Shown piece after piece: positions 24,747 through 33,339 of a stretch of DNA of 48,647 nucleotides. Numbering within the stretch: position 1 is the stretch's first letter; the number at the start of each line of letters is the position of its first letter. The stretch covers positions 1 through 48,647 of the forward strand of contig NZ_DAHUXJ010000099.1 of assembly GCF_027307225.1 (NCBI RefSeq). The letters are read 5' to 3'. The translations under genes were made by a program, and so were the position numbers. The notes beneath the pieces were generated by a model that made no database searches, was not told the DNA's origin, and was given only the letters and a program-made list of their open reading frames with translations. Source of the stretch: Bradyrhizobium sp. Its GTDB lineage: Bacteria; Pseudomonadota; Alphaproteobacteria; Rhizobiales; Xanthobacteraceae.

Positions 24747-27023
24747 CTACAACGCCAGCCCCTCGGCCTCGGCGAATTCGGTGAGCTTCTGACGGATCGA
24801 CACGCTGCCGGAAGGCGCGTCGAGCAGCGCGTTCATCGTGGCTTGCGCTTTTTTGACATCGAGGTCGAGCACCATTGCCTTGACGGGGCCATGCGCGGTT
24901 GCCGACAGCGACAGCGAGCGGTAGCCGAGCGCGATCAGGGCCAGCGCGCCGATCGGCTTTGACGCCATCTCCCCGCACAGCGAGGCGGATTTCTTCGCCG
25001 CGCTCGCCTTCTGCACGATCTCGCGCAGCACCCGCAGGATCGGGGCCGACAAGGTGTCGAACCGTTCGGAAACCTTGGCGTTGCCGCGATCGACCGCGAA
25101 CAGGAACTGGAACAGGTCGTTGGATCCGACCGAGACGAAATCGACCTTCTTCAGGAGCTCGTCGAGCTGATAGAGCAGGGCAGGCACTTCCAGCATGGTG
25201 CCGATGTCGATGCGTTCGGGCAGCGCGTGCCCGTGCTGGCGCAAATACGTCAGTTCGCGCTCGACGATACTCTTGGCCGCATCGAATTCGGCGACTTCGG
25301 TGATCATCGGAAACATGATGCGCAGGCCGCGGCCGCCGCCGGCGCGCAGCAATGCGCGAATCTGGCCGCGCAGCAGGCCGGGCCGGTCCAGCCCCAGCCG
25401 GATCGCGCGCCAGCCAAGCGCCGGATTTTCCTCGATCACGCTCTCCATATAGGGCAGCGCCTTGTCGCCGCCGATGTCGAGGGTGCGGAACGTTACCGGC
25501 TTCGTTCCGGCGGCGTCGAGCACGGTGCGGTACAGGGCAAGCTGGTCGCTGGTGCGGGGCAAGCTCTGGCCGACCATGAACTGCAATTCGGTGCGGAACA
25601 GGCCGATGCCGGCCGAACCGGTGTCGTCGATGTGCGGCAAGTCGATCGCCAGCCCGGCATTGATCAGCAGTTCGATGGACTGGCCGTCCCTGGTCACACA
25701 GGGCTTGTCGCGCAGCGCCGAATATTGCGCCTGGCGTCGGGCGCGGAAGCGCACCCGCTCGGCGTAGGCCGCCTCGATTTCCGCGGAGGGGCGAACGTAG
25801 ATCGAGCCGGAAGTGCCGTCGACGATGATGGCGTCGCCGGGATCGGCGATGCCCGGCGCGTTGGGCACTTCGCCGACCGCCGGAATGCCGAGCGCGCGCG
25901 CCACGATCGAAACATGCGAATTGGTGGTGCCTTCTTCGAGCACCAGGCCTCGCAGGCGCTTGCGGTCATAGTCGAGCAGCGCCGCCGGGCCCATCGCGCG
26001 GGCGATCAGGATCGCGTTGTCGGGCAGCTGTTCGCGCGAGGGCGCGTGATCCAGTCCGACCAGTTGCCGCATCAGGCGATAACCGAGGTCCTCGAGGTCG
26101 TGCAGGCGGTCGCGCAGATAAGGATCGGTCGAGCGCAGCATGCGCGCGCGGGTGTCGGATTGGACGCGCTCGACGGCAGCCTCCGCCGTCAGGCCGGTGG
26201 CCACCGCTTCGTGCAGCTTGTGCGACCAGCCGTGGTCGTTGGCGAACATCCGGTAGGCTTCGAGCACATCGCGGTGCTCGCCGCCGTCGGCGACGTCGCC
26301 GCGTTCTAGCATGCGGTCGAGGTCGGCGCGCAATTTGGCCAGCGCCGCATCGAGCCGCTTGATTTCCTTCGGCAGGTCTTCGGCAATGTAATTGGTGATG
26401 ACGACGCGCGGTTCATGCAGCACGACATGGCCAAGCGCGATGCCGTCGGACAGGATCGCGCCGGTCTTGTGCTGGGAGTGCCGCGCGGCCGGCTCGGCGC
26501 CCGGCTGGGCCAGCGCCGCCAGTTCGCCGGAGGCGATCATCTCCGCCAGCACCATCGCGGTGGTCTGGAGCGCCTCGACCTCCTCCTCGACATAGGTGCG
26601 CTTGGCGCGGTTCTGCACCACCAATACGCCGAGCGTGTTGCCGGCGCGCAGGATCGGAACGCCGAGGAAGGAGTGGTAGATTTCTTCGCCGGTCTCGGGG
26701 CGGAACGAGAAGGCCGGGTGGCTCTGCGCGTCGTTGAGATTGAGTGGCGTCGCCTCGCTGGCCACGAGGCCGACTAGGCCCTCATGCGCGCTCAGGACGG
26801 TGCGGTGCACCGCGTCGCGGTTGAGACCCTCAGTGGCGTAGAGCTCCAGGGTGTTATCGACGCGCAGCACGTAGACCGAGCACACCTCCGCCACCATGTT
26901 GGCGGCGATCAGCACGACGATCTTATCCAGCCGCTCCTGGGCTGAGACCTGCTCCGCCATGGTTTCGCGAAGCCGTCTCAACAGGACGCGGGGACCTCCC
27001 GATGCGCTTCGCAGTGGGTTCAA
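24747..27023 (-). CDS. ptsP: Phosphoenolpyruvate-protein phosphotransferase, nitrogen PTS enzyme I
   Basis: A 758-aa protein with an N-terminal GAF domain (about 15-160) and the enzyme I core: the swivelling domain with active histidine in TTNSHVSIVARALGIPAVGE, then the PEP-binding barrel with FRTELQFM, DIGGDKALPYM and the cysteine in SLCGEMA. It transfers phosphate from PEP to NPr and EIIANtr, linking nitrogen and carbon status to regulation. The start is TTG 27023, which has GGAGG eight bases upstream; no ATG in the right place exists. It lies between lysC and prfA. Confidence 0.95.
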   Translation of the reverse strand: MNPLRSASGGPRVLLRRLRETMAEQVSAQERLDKIVVLIAANMVAEVCSVYVLRVDNTLELYATEGLNRDAVHRTVLSAHEGLVGLVASEATPLNLNDAQSHPAFSFRPETGEEIYHSFLGVPILRAGNTLGVLVVQNRAKRTYVEEEVEALQTTAMVLAEMIASGELAALAQPGAEPAARHSQHKTGAILSDGIALGHVVLHEPRVVITNYIAEDLPKEIKRLDAALAKLRADLDRMLERGDVADGGEHRDVLEAYRMFANDHGWSHKLHEAVATGLTAEAAVERVQSDTRARMLRSTDPYLRDRLHDLEDLGYRLMRQLVGLDHAPSREQLPDNAILIARAMGPAALLDYDRKRLRGLVLEEGTTNSHVSIVARALGIPAVGEVPNAPGIADPGDAIIVDGTSGSIYVRPSAEIEAAYAERVRFRARRQAQYSALRDKPCVTRDGQSIELLINAGLAIDLPHIDDTGSAGIGLFRTELQFMVGQSLPRTSDQLALYRTVLDAAGTKPVTFRTLDIGGDKALPYMESVIEENPALGWRAIRLGLDRPGLLRGQIRALLRAGGGRGLRIMFPMITEVAEFDAAKSIVERELTYLRQHGHALPERIDIGTMLEVPALLYQLDELLKKVDFVSVGSNDLFQFLFAVDRGNAKVSERFDTLSAPILRVLREIVQKASAAKKSASLCGEMASKPIGALALIALGYRSLSLSATAHGPVKAMVLDLDVKKAQATMNALLDAPSGSVSIRQKLTEFAEAEGLAL

Positions 27024-27242
27024 ATCCTATTCCTCCGGGCCAGCCGACCGCGTGGGGCGGGAGCTGGCGTTAGACTCAAGACGCAACAAATCTTATTCAT
27101 TCAGCGGCGTCACGAATCCAAGCTATTGCCGAATCACGCCACTTAAAACAGTGGCACAGTTCACAATCGGGCTCATCTTCAGGCCGTATACCGAATTGGG
27201 CTTTGTTTTGCCAAGCAAAAGGCCTGCCAGCGCGACGGTTTC

Positions 27243-27275
27243 AAAAATCCGTACACAGCAGCCGATGTGGCTGCT
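27243..27275 (-). terminator. Weak candidate terminator after lysC
   Basis: On the minus strand AGCAGCC and GGCTGCT form a 7-base stem with a 5-base loop (27257-27275), followed nine bases later by TTTTT. The gap before the T-run makes this weak. Confidence 0.3.
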
Positions 27276-27311
27276 CCACTTATGTTGCAGCCGCTAAGAG
27301 GACTGATTTTT

Positions 27312-28568
27312 CTAGGCTTGATCGAGGCCGTAGAGCGTGTGCAGCGTCCGGACGGCGAGTTCGGTATAGGCGGTGTCGATCAGCACCGAAAACTTGATTT
27401 CCGACGTGGTGATCGCACGGATATTGATGTTGCGCGCGGCGAGCGCCGTGAATGCCTTGGCGGCGACGCCGGCGTGGCTGCGCATGCCGCTGCCGATCAC
27501 CGAAACCTTCGCAACGTCGGTGGCGGTGTCGAGCCGGGCGTAGCCGATCTTGTCCTTGGCGGAGGTGATGGTGTCGCGGGCGCGGCCGTAGTCGGAAGCC
27601 GGCACCGTGAAGGTCAGGTCGGTAGTCTTGCCGTCCTCCGAGACGTTCTGCACGATCATGTCGACGTTGATGTTGGCATCCGCGAGCGGGCCGAAAATCG
27701 ATGCCGCCACCCCCGGTTTGTCCTCGATCTGGCGAATGGAAATCTGCGCCTCGTCCTTGGAAAAGGCGATGCCGGTCACGACGTGGCTTTCCATGATTTC
27801 CTCCTCGCTGCAGATCAGCGTTCCCGGCGGCTGGTTGGCATGCGGGTCGATATCTTCGGGCTTGTCGAAACTGGAGCGAACGAAGATTGGCATGTTGTGG
27901 ACCATGCCGAGTTCCACCGAGCGGACCTGAAGCACCTTGGCGCCCAGGGAAGCCAGTTCGAGCATGTCTTCGAAAGCAATCCGCTCGAGCCGGCGGGCTT
28001 TTGGAACCACCCGCGGGTCGGTCGTATAGACGCCGTCGACATCGGTATAGATGTCGCAGCGGTCGGCGCGGAGCGCCGCTGCGATCGCCACGGCCGAGGT
28101 GTCGGAGCCGCCGCGTCCGAGCGTCGTGATCCGGTTGGTCTGCGGATTGATGCCCTGGAAGCCGGCGATGACGGCGACTTCCTTGCGCTCCTTGAAGCGG
28201 TTGAGCAGTTCAGTGCCGTCGATGTCGAGAATCCGCGCCGAGGCATGGGCGTCGCTGGTCTTGACCGGGATCTGCCAGCCCTGCCAGGAACGGGCCTGAA
28301 TGCCGATCGCCTGCAAGGCAATCGCCAGCAACCCCGCTGTGACCTGCTCGCCGGAGGCCACCACCGCGTCATATTCGCGGGCGTCATGCATCGGAGAGGC
28401 TTCGCGGCACCAATCGACCAGTTCGTTGGTCTTCCCGGCCATAGCCGAGACGATGACCGCGACGTCGTGACCGGCATCGACCTCGCGCTTGACGTGACGC
28501 GCGACGTTGCGGATGCGTTCGATGTTGGCGACCGATGTGCCGCCGAATTTCATCACGAGGCGACCCAT
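27312..28568 (-). CDS. lysC: Aspartate kinase
   Basis: A 418-aa enzyme that phosphorylates aspartate, the first step to lysine, threonine, methionine and diaminopimelate. KFGGTSVANIERIRNVA (from about residue 7) is the kinase signature, FTTDP-like TTDPRVVPKARRLERI and GRGGSDTSAVAIAAAL are further kinase motifs, and two ACT domains (about 270-415) would sense end products. Length is the alpha/beta type norm. The probable ribosome site GGAG lies within the arm of a palindrome (28576-28650). It is upstream of ptsP in the same direction. Confidence 0.97.
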   Translation of the reverse strand: MGRLVMKFGGTSVANIERIRNVARHVKREVDAGHDVAVIVSAMAGKTNELVDWCREASPMHDAREYDAVVASGEQVTAGLLAIALQAIGIQARSWQGWQIPVKTSDAHASARILDIDGTELLNRFKERKEVAVIAGFQGINPQTNRITTLGRGGSDTSAVAIAAALRADRCDIYTDVDGVYTTDPRVVPKARRLERIAFEDMLELASLGAKVLQVRSVELGMVHNMPIFVRSSFDKPEDIDPHANQPPGTLICSEEEIMESHVVTGIAFSKDEAQISIRQIEDKPGVAASIFGPLADANINVDMIVQNVSEDGKTTDLTFTVPASDYGRARDTITSAKDKIGYARLDTATDVAKVSVIGSGMRSHAGVAAKAFTALAARNINIRAITTSEIKFSVLIDTAYTELAVRTLHTLYGLDQA

Positions 28569-28575
28569 GATGAGC

Positions 28576-28650
28576 TAGAGCTCCGATTCCGAAGTTCGCA
28601 AACCATTCGCGGCCACCTCTGATGCGAACTTCGGAATCAAAGGAGCTCTA
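28576..28650. repeat. GAAGTTC-core palindrome 3, overlapping the lysC leader
   Basis: TAGAGCTCC plus GATTCCGAAGTTCGCA (28576-28600) pairs with TGCGAACTTCGGAATC and GGAGCTCTA (28623-28650), with only three unpaired bases (AAA at 28639-28641) in the right arm. The outer arm contains the GGAG that precedes lysC on the minus strand. Confidence 0.8.
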
Positions 28651-28663
28651 CAAGGTATTGATT

Positions 28664-28738
28664 TGAGTAGCGGCCTTGAATTTGACGTTCCTATCACGAG
28701 CTGGCCGCGATACCGTAGGAACTTCAAATTCGCCGCAC
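28664..28738. repeat. GAAGTTC-core palindrome 4
   Basis: GAATTTGACGTTCCTA (from 28678) pairs with TAGGAACTTCAAATTC with one mismatch, and the flanks AGTAGCGGC and GCCGCACT are also roughly complementary. Its arms are close to those of palindrome 1 (TTTGAAGTTCCT). Exact ends are uncertain. Confidence 0.65.
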
Positions 28739-28885
28739 TGGTTTATTCCCCTGCGGATTATTAATGTAACCGAACGTAACCGTTCGCGAGAGCGCGTATA
28801 CATAGCGGCGTGGTCGGGGGCAAGCAACCGCTTCCGGCCAGGTGCGATGCCACGCTAGGTCATTGAGTTAATTGAGGCTGTTTGT

Positions 28886-29359
28886 ATGGCGCGTTACATC
28901 GACGAGATCCTGCAGCCGGGCGAAAAGGTGCTGTATTCGACCAATGCGCACTGGATCTTCTACCTGCCGGCGATCACCGCCTGGATCGTGGCGCTGGCGC
29001 TCCTGATCCTGTCCGCCACCGTCGCCGCCGGCATCCCGTCGGCGGTTCTGGCCGCGTGGGCCGGGGCGGTGATCGCCGCGATCGTGGCCGTCTACTTCAC
29101 CATCAGGGGCTGGTTCCACCGTCTTACCACGGAGACCGACGTCACCGACCGCCGGGTGGTGCACAAGACGGGCTTCATCAAACGACGCACCTTCGAGATC
29201 GCACTCGACAAAATCGAGAGCGTCGACGTCGAACAGACCATTCTTGGCCGCATCTTCAACTACGGCGACGTCACCATCATGGGCGTTGGCGAGGGCAGGC
29301 AAACGATTTCGACCATTGCGTCGCCCCTGGCGTTTCGCAGCGCCATCACGGCGCGCTAG
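28886..29359 (+). CDS. Membrane protein with bacterial PH domain (YdbS-like)
   Basis: A 157-aa protein. Two hydrophobic helices (about residues 23-48 and 52-72) form a hairpin, followed by a bPH_2 (DUF304) domain: VTDRRVVHKTGFIKRRTFEI, ALDKIESVDVEQTILGRIFN and YGDVTIMGVGEGR. The family sits in the inner membrane with the PH domain in the cytoplasm; its function is unknown. The ATG at 28886 is preferred. ubiG begins 9 bases after its stop, suggesting an operon. Confidence 0.88.
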   Translation: MARYIDEILQPGEKVLYSTNAHWIFYLPAITAWIVALALLILSATVAAGIPSAVLAAWAGAVIAAIVAVYFTIRGWFHRLTTETDVTDRRVVHKTGFIKRRTFEIALDKIESVDVEQTILGRIFNYGDVTIMGVGEGRQTISTIASPLAFRSAITAR

Positions 29360-29368
29360 GAGCGGCAG

Positions 29369-30124
29369 ATGGCGACCCAGCCAAACCCTCCCGCCGCATC
29401 GACCGTTGATCCGGCCGAAATCGCCAAATTTTCGAAACTGTCGGAGCAGTGGTGGGACCCCAAGGGCAAGATGGCCCCGCTGCACAAGATCAACCCGCTG
29501 CGGCTGACCTATATTCGCGACGCGGCCTGCCGCAAGTTCGATCGCAACGTCAGGAGCCTGAATTGCCTGTCCGGCCTGCGCATCCTCGATATCGGCTGCG
29601 GCGCCGGCCTGCTGTGCGAGCCGCTGACGCGGCTCGGCGCCCAGGTGATCGGCGTCGATCCCTCCGCCAGCAACATCGCGGCGGCTAGGCTGCACGCCGA
29701 CAGAGGTCATCTGTCGATTGACTATCGCTGCACCACGGTCGAGGAAATGGACGTGCGCGAGCGCTTCGACATCGTGCTGGCGATGGAGGTGGTCGAGCAT
29801 GTCAGCGATATCGGGCTGTTTCTCGGCCGCTGCGCCGCGATGCTCAAGCCCGGCGGCTTGATGGTGGTCTCTACGCTCAATCGCAACTGGAAGAGTTTTG
29901 CGCTGGCGATCGTCGGCGCGGAATACGTCCTGCGCTGGCTGCCGCGCGGCACCCATCAATGGGAGAAATTCGTCACCCCCGATGAACTTGGACGTCACCT
30001 GCTCGACAATCGCCTGACGATCACCGAGCAGACCGGTGTGGTGTACAGCCCCTTCGCCGACCGCTGGGGTTTGTCGTCCGATATGGACGTGAACTACATG
30101 GTGGTGGCGGAAGGCGTGGTGTGA
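29369..30124 (+). CDS. ubiG: Ubiquinone O-methyltransferase UbiG
   Basis: A 251-aa SAM methyltransferase that performs both O-methylations of ubiquinone synthesis. EIAKFSKLSEQWWDPKGKMA and PLHKINPLRLTYIRD (about residues 21-55) are the UbiG N-terminal signature, motif I is ILDIGCGAGLLCEPLTRLGA, then VIGVDPS and FDIVLAMEVVEHV. The end segment GTHQWEKFVTPDEL is also typical. ATG 29369 follows AGGAGCGG. Confidence 0.96.
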   Translation: MATQPNPPAASTVDPAEIAKFSKLSEQWWDPKGKMAPLHKINPLRLTYIRDAACRKFDRNVRSLNCLSGLRILDIGCGAGLLCEPLTRLGAQVIGVDPSASNIAAARLHADRGHLSIDYRCTTVEEMDVRERFDIVLAMEVVEHVSDIGLFLGRCAAMLKPGGLMVVSTLNRNWKSFALAIVGAEYVLRWLPRGTHQWEKFVTPDELGRHLLDNRLTITEQTGVVYSPFADRWGLSSDMDVNYMVVAEGVV

Positions 30125-30258
30125 TGCCGTTGCTGCTGTCCCGGCGGGGACGGACGTCATCGGCGCGCAGTTCTGTCATGCGCGGCTTGGGTTGACCGCA
30201 CGAAGTGCGCCCGGCACGGTGGCGGAGGCTTATTTCGCTCCCCCCGATTTTCACCGCA

Positions 30259-31158
30259 ATGTTCACCGTCACCTCGCTCTGGATTCCCTTCACCGTCACC
30301 GCCGCGGCGGGTCAGGTCGCGCGCAACGCGATGCAGCGGCAATTGACCGGGCCGCTCGGGACGTGGGGCGCGACCAATATCCGCTTCCTGTTCGGCTTTC
30401 CCTTCGCCATCCTGTTCTTCGCCGCTGTGATGATTGGCACCGGCGAGGCCTTGCCGCGGCCAACCACCGCATTCTGGCCGTGGCTTTTGCTCGGGGCGAT
30501 CTGTCAGATCGCTGCGACCGGGCTGATGCTGGTGGCGATGAACGAGCGCTCCTTCGTCGTGACCACGGCCTATCTCAAGACCGAGGCGATCCAGACGGCG
30601 ATCTTCGGCTTCGTCTTCCTCGGCGACGATCTGACGGCCTTGAAGGTGCTCGCGATCGTGATTGCGACCGTCGGCGTCGTCGTCACCGCGTTGCGTCCCG
30701 GCGGAGAAAAGAGTTTTACCGATTGGCGGCCGACCGTGATCGGCCTGGTTTCCGCGGCGGCGTTCGCATTATCGGCCAACGGCTACCGTGGGGCGATCAT
30801 CACGATCCACGGCACCTCGTTCGTGACGGCCGCGACCTATACGCTGGTGTTCGGGTTGTTCGTCCAGACGTTGATCCTGACCATTTATCTATTGTCGCGC
30901 GCACCTGACATTCTCAAATCGATTCTGCGCATGTGGAAGCCTTCGCTGCTCGCGGGCTTCATGGGCGCTTTCGCCTCGCAGTTCTGGTTCCTGGCATTTG
31001 CGTTGACCGCGGCCGCCAACGTGCGCACGCTGGCGCTGGTGGAAGTGCTGTTTGCACAAGGCGTGGCCTACTACTCGTTCAAGCAGCCGATGTCAGCGCG
31101 CGAGCTGATGGGCATCGTGCTGATCGTGATCGGGGTTGGGCTGCTGGTGGCGCTTTAG
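30259..31158 (+). CDS. EamA/DMT-family transporter
   Basis: A 299-aa inner-membrane protein with about ten hydrophobic segments, beginning MFTVTSLWIPFTVTAAAGQ. It contains the paired EamA repeats, for example TAYLKTEAIQTAIFGFVFLG and VEVLFAQGVAYYSFKQPMSA. ATG 30259 puts the first helix at the N-terminus; the longer frame from 30205 adds unconserved residues. The substrate is unknown. Its stop overlaps that of the convergent small EamA gene by three bases. Confidence 0.82.
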   Translation: MFTVTSLWIPFTVTAAAGQVARNAMQRQLTGPLGTWGATNIRFLFGFPFAILFFAAVMIGTGEALPRPTTAFWPWLLLGAICQIAATGLMLVAMNERSFVVTTAYLKTEAIQTAIFGFVFLGDDLTALKVLAIVIATVGVVVTALRPGGEKSFTDWRPTVIGLVSAAAFALSANGYRGAIITIHGTSFVTAATYTLVFGLFVQTLILTIYLLSRAPDILKSILRMWKPSLLAGFMGAFASQFWFLAFALTAAANVRTLALVEVLFAQGVAYYSFKQPMSARELMGIVLIVIGVGLLVAL

Positions 31159-31583
31159 CCTTTGACGGCAATGAGAATGGCGCCCGCAGCGATCAGGGCG
31201 ATGCCGACCCAGCCGCTGATCGAAGGTCGCTCGCCGAGAAAGGTCACGCCGAACAGCGCGACCAGCACAACGCTCAATTTGTCGATCGGAGCGACCAGCG
31301 TGGCAGGTCCGAGTTTCAGGGCGCGAAAGTAGCACAGCCAGGATGCGCCGGTGCCGAGCGCCGAGAGCACCAGAAAGAGCCAGCTTTTCGGGGATATCGA
31401 TCCGGGGCTGGTCAGTTGCCCGGTTGCAAAGAGGATCAGCGACAGCGTGACCAGTACGATCGCGGTGCGGATCAGGGTGGCGAGATCGGAGTTGATGCCC
31501 TCGACGCCGACCTTGGCAAAGATCGCGGTCAGGGCGGCAAACACAGCGGACAGCACAGCCCAGATTTGCCAGGAGGTGCTCAT
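31155..31583 (-). CDS. Small single-repeat EamA-family transporter
   Basis: A 142-aa protein with about five hydrophobic helices, i.e. one EamA repeat instead of two. LSAVFAALTAIFAKVGVEGI at the N-terminus and SWLCYFRALKLGPATLVAPI in the middle are typical. Such half-size members must dimerise, like small multidrug resistance proteins. It is convergent with the 299-aa transporter and 10 bases downstream of the end of the next gene. Substrate unknown. Confidence 0.82.
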   Translation of the reverse strand: MSTSWQIWAVLSAVFAALTAIFAKVGVEGINSDLATLIRTAIVLVTLSLILFATGQLTSPGSISPKSWLFLVLSALGTGASWLCYFRALKLGPATLVAPIDKLSVVLVALFGVTFLGERPSISGWVGIALIAAGAILIAVKG

Positions 31584-31593
31584 GATTGGGCGC

Positions 31594-31929
31594 CTAACGA
31601 AGACTAGAAATGATTTCGGGCGCTTTGATCAGAAGGGGCCCGCAAAGCGTCGGGTTCGCGAGCTGAAATATCGCATCAGAGATCACCTGGGCATGGTCAG
31701 GCTCAAACTCGATATCCTCTCGGCACTCCACGAGATTGGCCCATTCCTCCAAAGCGTTCGCGTCAAATTCGCCGACCACAAACCGCTCTAAAATTGCGAT
31801 GACATCGCGCTTCGCTAACGTGATGATCGAATTGTCGACATCCCAGGGAAATGACTCAAGCGCAACCTTTAGCCGCGTCACCGTTTCGCTGAACTGAATG
31901 AGTGAGGTGAGGACCGCCTGTCGGTTCAT
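31594..31929 (-). CDS. Small acidic hypothetical protein
   Basis: A 111-aa soluble protein. It contains LEEWANLVECREDIEFEP and IFQLANPTLCGPL (about residues 60-100), a pattern I associate with small proteins of unknown function found in scattered bacteria, some of which act as immunity factors; that link is weak. ATG 31929 (MNRQAVLTSL) is preferred over an ATG six codons earlier. It lies between the DUF1178 gene and the small EamA gene on the same strand, with a lower-GC look than its neighbours. Confidence 0.6.
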   Translation of the reverse strand: MNRQAVLTSLIQFSETVTRLKVALESFPWDVDNSIITLAKRDVIAILERFVVGEFDANALEEWANLVECREDIEFEPDHAQVISDAIFQLANPTLCGPLLIKAPEIISSLR

Positions 31930-31951
31930 GGGGGCGTCCCGGCGCACGAAT

Positions 31952-32455
31952 TTAGTTCCGGTCGTCCGGCAGGGTCGGCAGCGGCATCACTTCGACACCT
32001 TCCTCGATCAAGGCCTTCGCTTCATCGGGCGAGGCCTCGCCATAGATCGGGCGGTGCTCGATATCGCCATAGTGCATCTTGCGGGCCTCGTTCGGGAAGC
32101 GCTCGCCGACATTGTCGGCGTTCTTGACGATGTGGTCGCGCAATTCCTTAAGCTTGGCGCGCATCTCGCGCTCTTGCGTCATCAACAGCGGCGTCGACGG
32201 CGAAGGCGGGATGACTTCGGCGGGCGTGGCCGGCACAGATGCTGCCGGCGCGGGCACCTGCTCGACGGCGGGCGCCTGTTCGCGGCCTTTCTTGCGCGCG
32301 ATCCGCGGGGCCATGATGGCGCGTTCGACATCGGTCGAGCCGCAAAGGGGGCAGTTCACCAGCTTGCGTTTCTCCTGGGTTTCATACGCGGACGAACTCT
32401 GGAACCAGCTCTCGAAGGCATGGCCCTTCTTGCAGCGCAGATTGTAATGGATCAT
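31952..32455 (-). CDS. DUF1178 zinc-ribbon-like protein
   Basis: A 167-aa protein. MIHYNLRCKKGHAFESWF with a second pair in VNCPLCGS forms a probable CxxH...CxxC zinc ribbon at residues about 8-41. The middle is a low-complexity Ala/Pro linker. The C-terminal half (ELRDHIVKNADNVGERFPNE) is the conserved DUF1178 part. Its start overlaps the end of the nitrilase gene by four bases, and it is the third of three overlapping genes. Function unknown. Confidence 0.92.
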   Translation of the reverse strand: MIHYNLRCKKGHAFESWFQSSSAYETQEKRKLVNCPLCGSTDVERAIMAPRIARKKGREQAPAVEQVPAPAASVPATPAEVIPPSPSTPLLMTQEREMRAKLKELRDHIVKNADNVGERFPNEARKMHYGDIEHRPIYGEASPDEAKALIEEGVEVMPLPTLPDDRN

Positions 32456-33339
32456 GTCGATCCCGCCGATCCCCGCACGACGTGCAGATGGTCCGGACCG
32501 GACTTCGGATCGGCGACGGAAAAGCGCCGGCCATGCTGCAGTGATGGCACCGTCTTGCGCGCGGTCTCGACCAGCGAGGGATCGATCCTGGCCATGAACA
32601 CGCCGGGCTCGACGCCGCCCTCGGCCAGCACCTCGCCCCAGGGCGCGATGATCAGCGAATGCCCAAACGTCTCGCGCTTGTTCTCATGCAGGCCGCCCTG
32701 GGCGGCTGCGAACACGAAGCATCCATTCTCAATGGCACGGGCGCGGAGCAGCGTTTGCCAATGGGCCTCGCCGGTTTTCCGGGTGAAGGCGGATGGCACG
32801 CTCAGGAAAGAGACGCCGCTTTCGGCCAGCGCGCGATAAAGCGCCGGGAAACGCACATCGTAGCAGATCGTGAGCCCGATGCGCCCCCAGGGCAGATCGG
32901 CGATCACGGCGGTCTCGCCCGGCTGATAGTTGGCGGATTCGCGGTAGCTCTCGCCGCCCGGCAGATCGATATCGAACATGTGGATCTTGTCGTAGCTCGC
33001 GATCACGTCGCCATCGGGGCCGATCAGGAACGAGCGGTTGACCGCGCGTTCAGGGGAAGCGCGCAGCGCCAGCGATCCGATGTGCAGATGGATTTTCAGT
33101 TCTGCCGCGAGCGCCCGATAGGCCTTCAACGAAAGATCGTCGGCCTCGTCCGCCAGAAGTTCGAACAGCGCCTTGCGGTTCACCTGCATCATGTTGCTCA
33201 CCTCGGGCGTGAGCACATAGTCGGCGCCCTGCGCGGCGGCCTGCCGAATCAATTTGACGCCCTGCTCAAGGCTCGGCTCGGGCAACAAGCCCGTGCGCAT
33301 CTGCACCATGGCGGCGGTAAAGGCGAGATTGGCGCTCAT
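32452..33339 (-). CDS. Carbon-nitrogen hydrolase, Nit2-like omega-amidase class
   Basis: A 295-aa nitrilase-superfamily enzyme with the Glu-Lys-Cys triad visible: E in LTPEVSNM, K in SYDKIHMFDI and C in LTICYDVRFPALYRAL. Members near Nit2 hydrolyse alpha-ketoglutaramate or deaminated glutathione. The gene overlaps both neighbours by four bases (grxC upstream, DUF1178 downstream). The company of grxC makes a glutathione-repair role attractive, but it is an inference. Confidence 0.9.
   Translation of the reverse strand: MSANLAFTAAMVQMRTGLLPEPSLEQGVKLIRQAAAQGADYVLTPEVSNMMQVNRKALFELLADEADDLSLKAYRALAAELKIHLHIGSLALRASPERAVNRSFLIGPDGDVIASYDKIHMFDIDLPGGESYRESANYQPGETAVIADLPWGRIGLTICYDVRFPALYRALAESGVSFLSVPSAFTRKTGEAHWQTLLRARAIENGCFVFAAAQGGLHENKRETFGHSLIIAPWGEVLAEGGVEPGVFMARIDPSLVETARKTVPSLQHGRRFSVADPKSGPDHLHVVRGSAGST

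Noticed and set aside
24729..24748. AGCGGGCA/TGCCCGCT hairpin at the ptsP stop
   Set aside because: There is no T-tract on the minus strand and the stem overlaps the stop codon, so a terminator call is not justified.
27005..27050. tRNA-like 3' half: GTGGGTTCAAATCCTAT followed by TCCTCCGGGCCA
   Set aside because: The T-arm and acceptor strand look tRNA-like, but no 5' half, anticodon arm or D-arm is found upstream (that DNA encodes PtsP), and on the other strand the same bases form the ptsP ribosome site. It could be a remnant, but I cannot support a tRNA gene.
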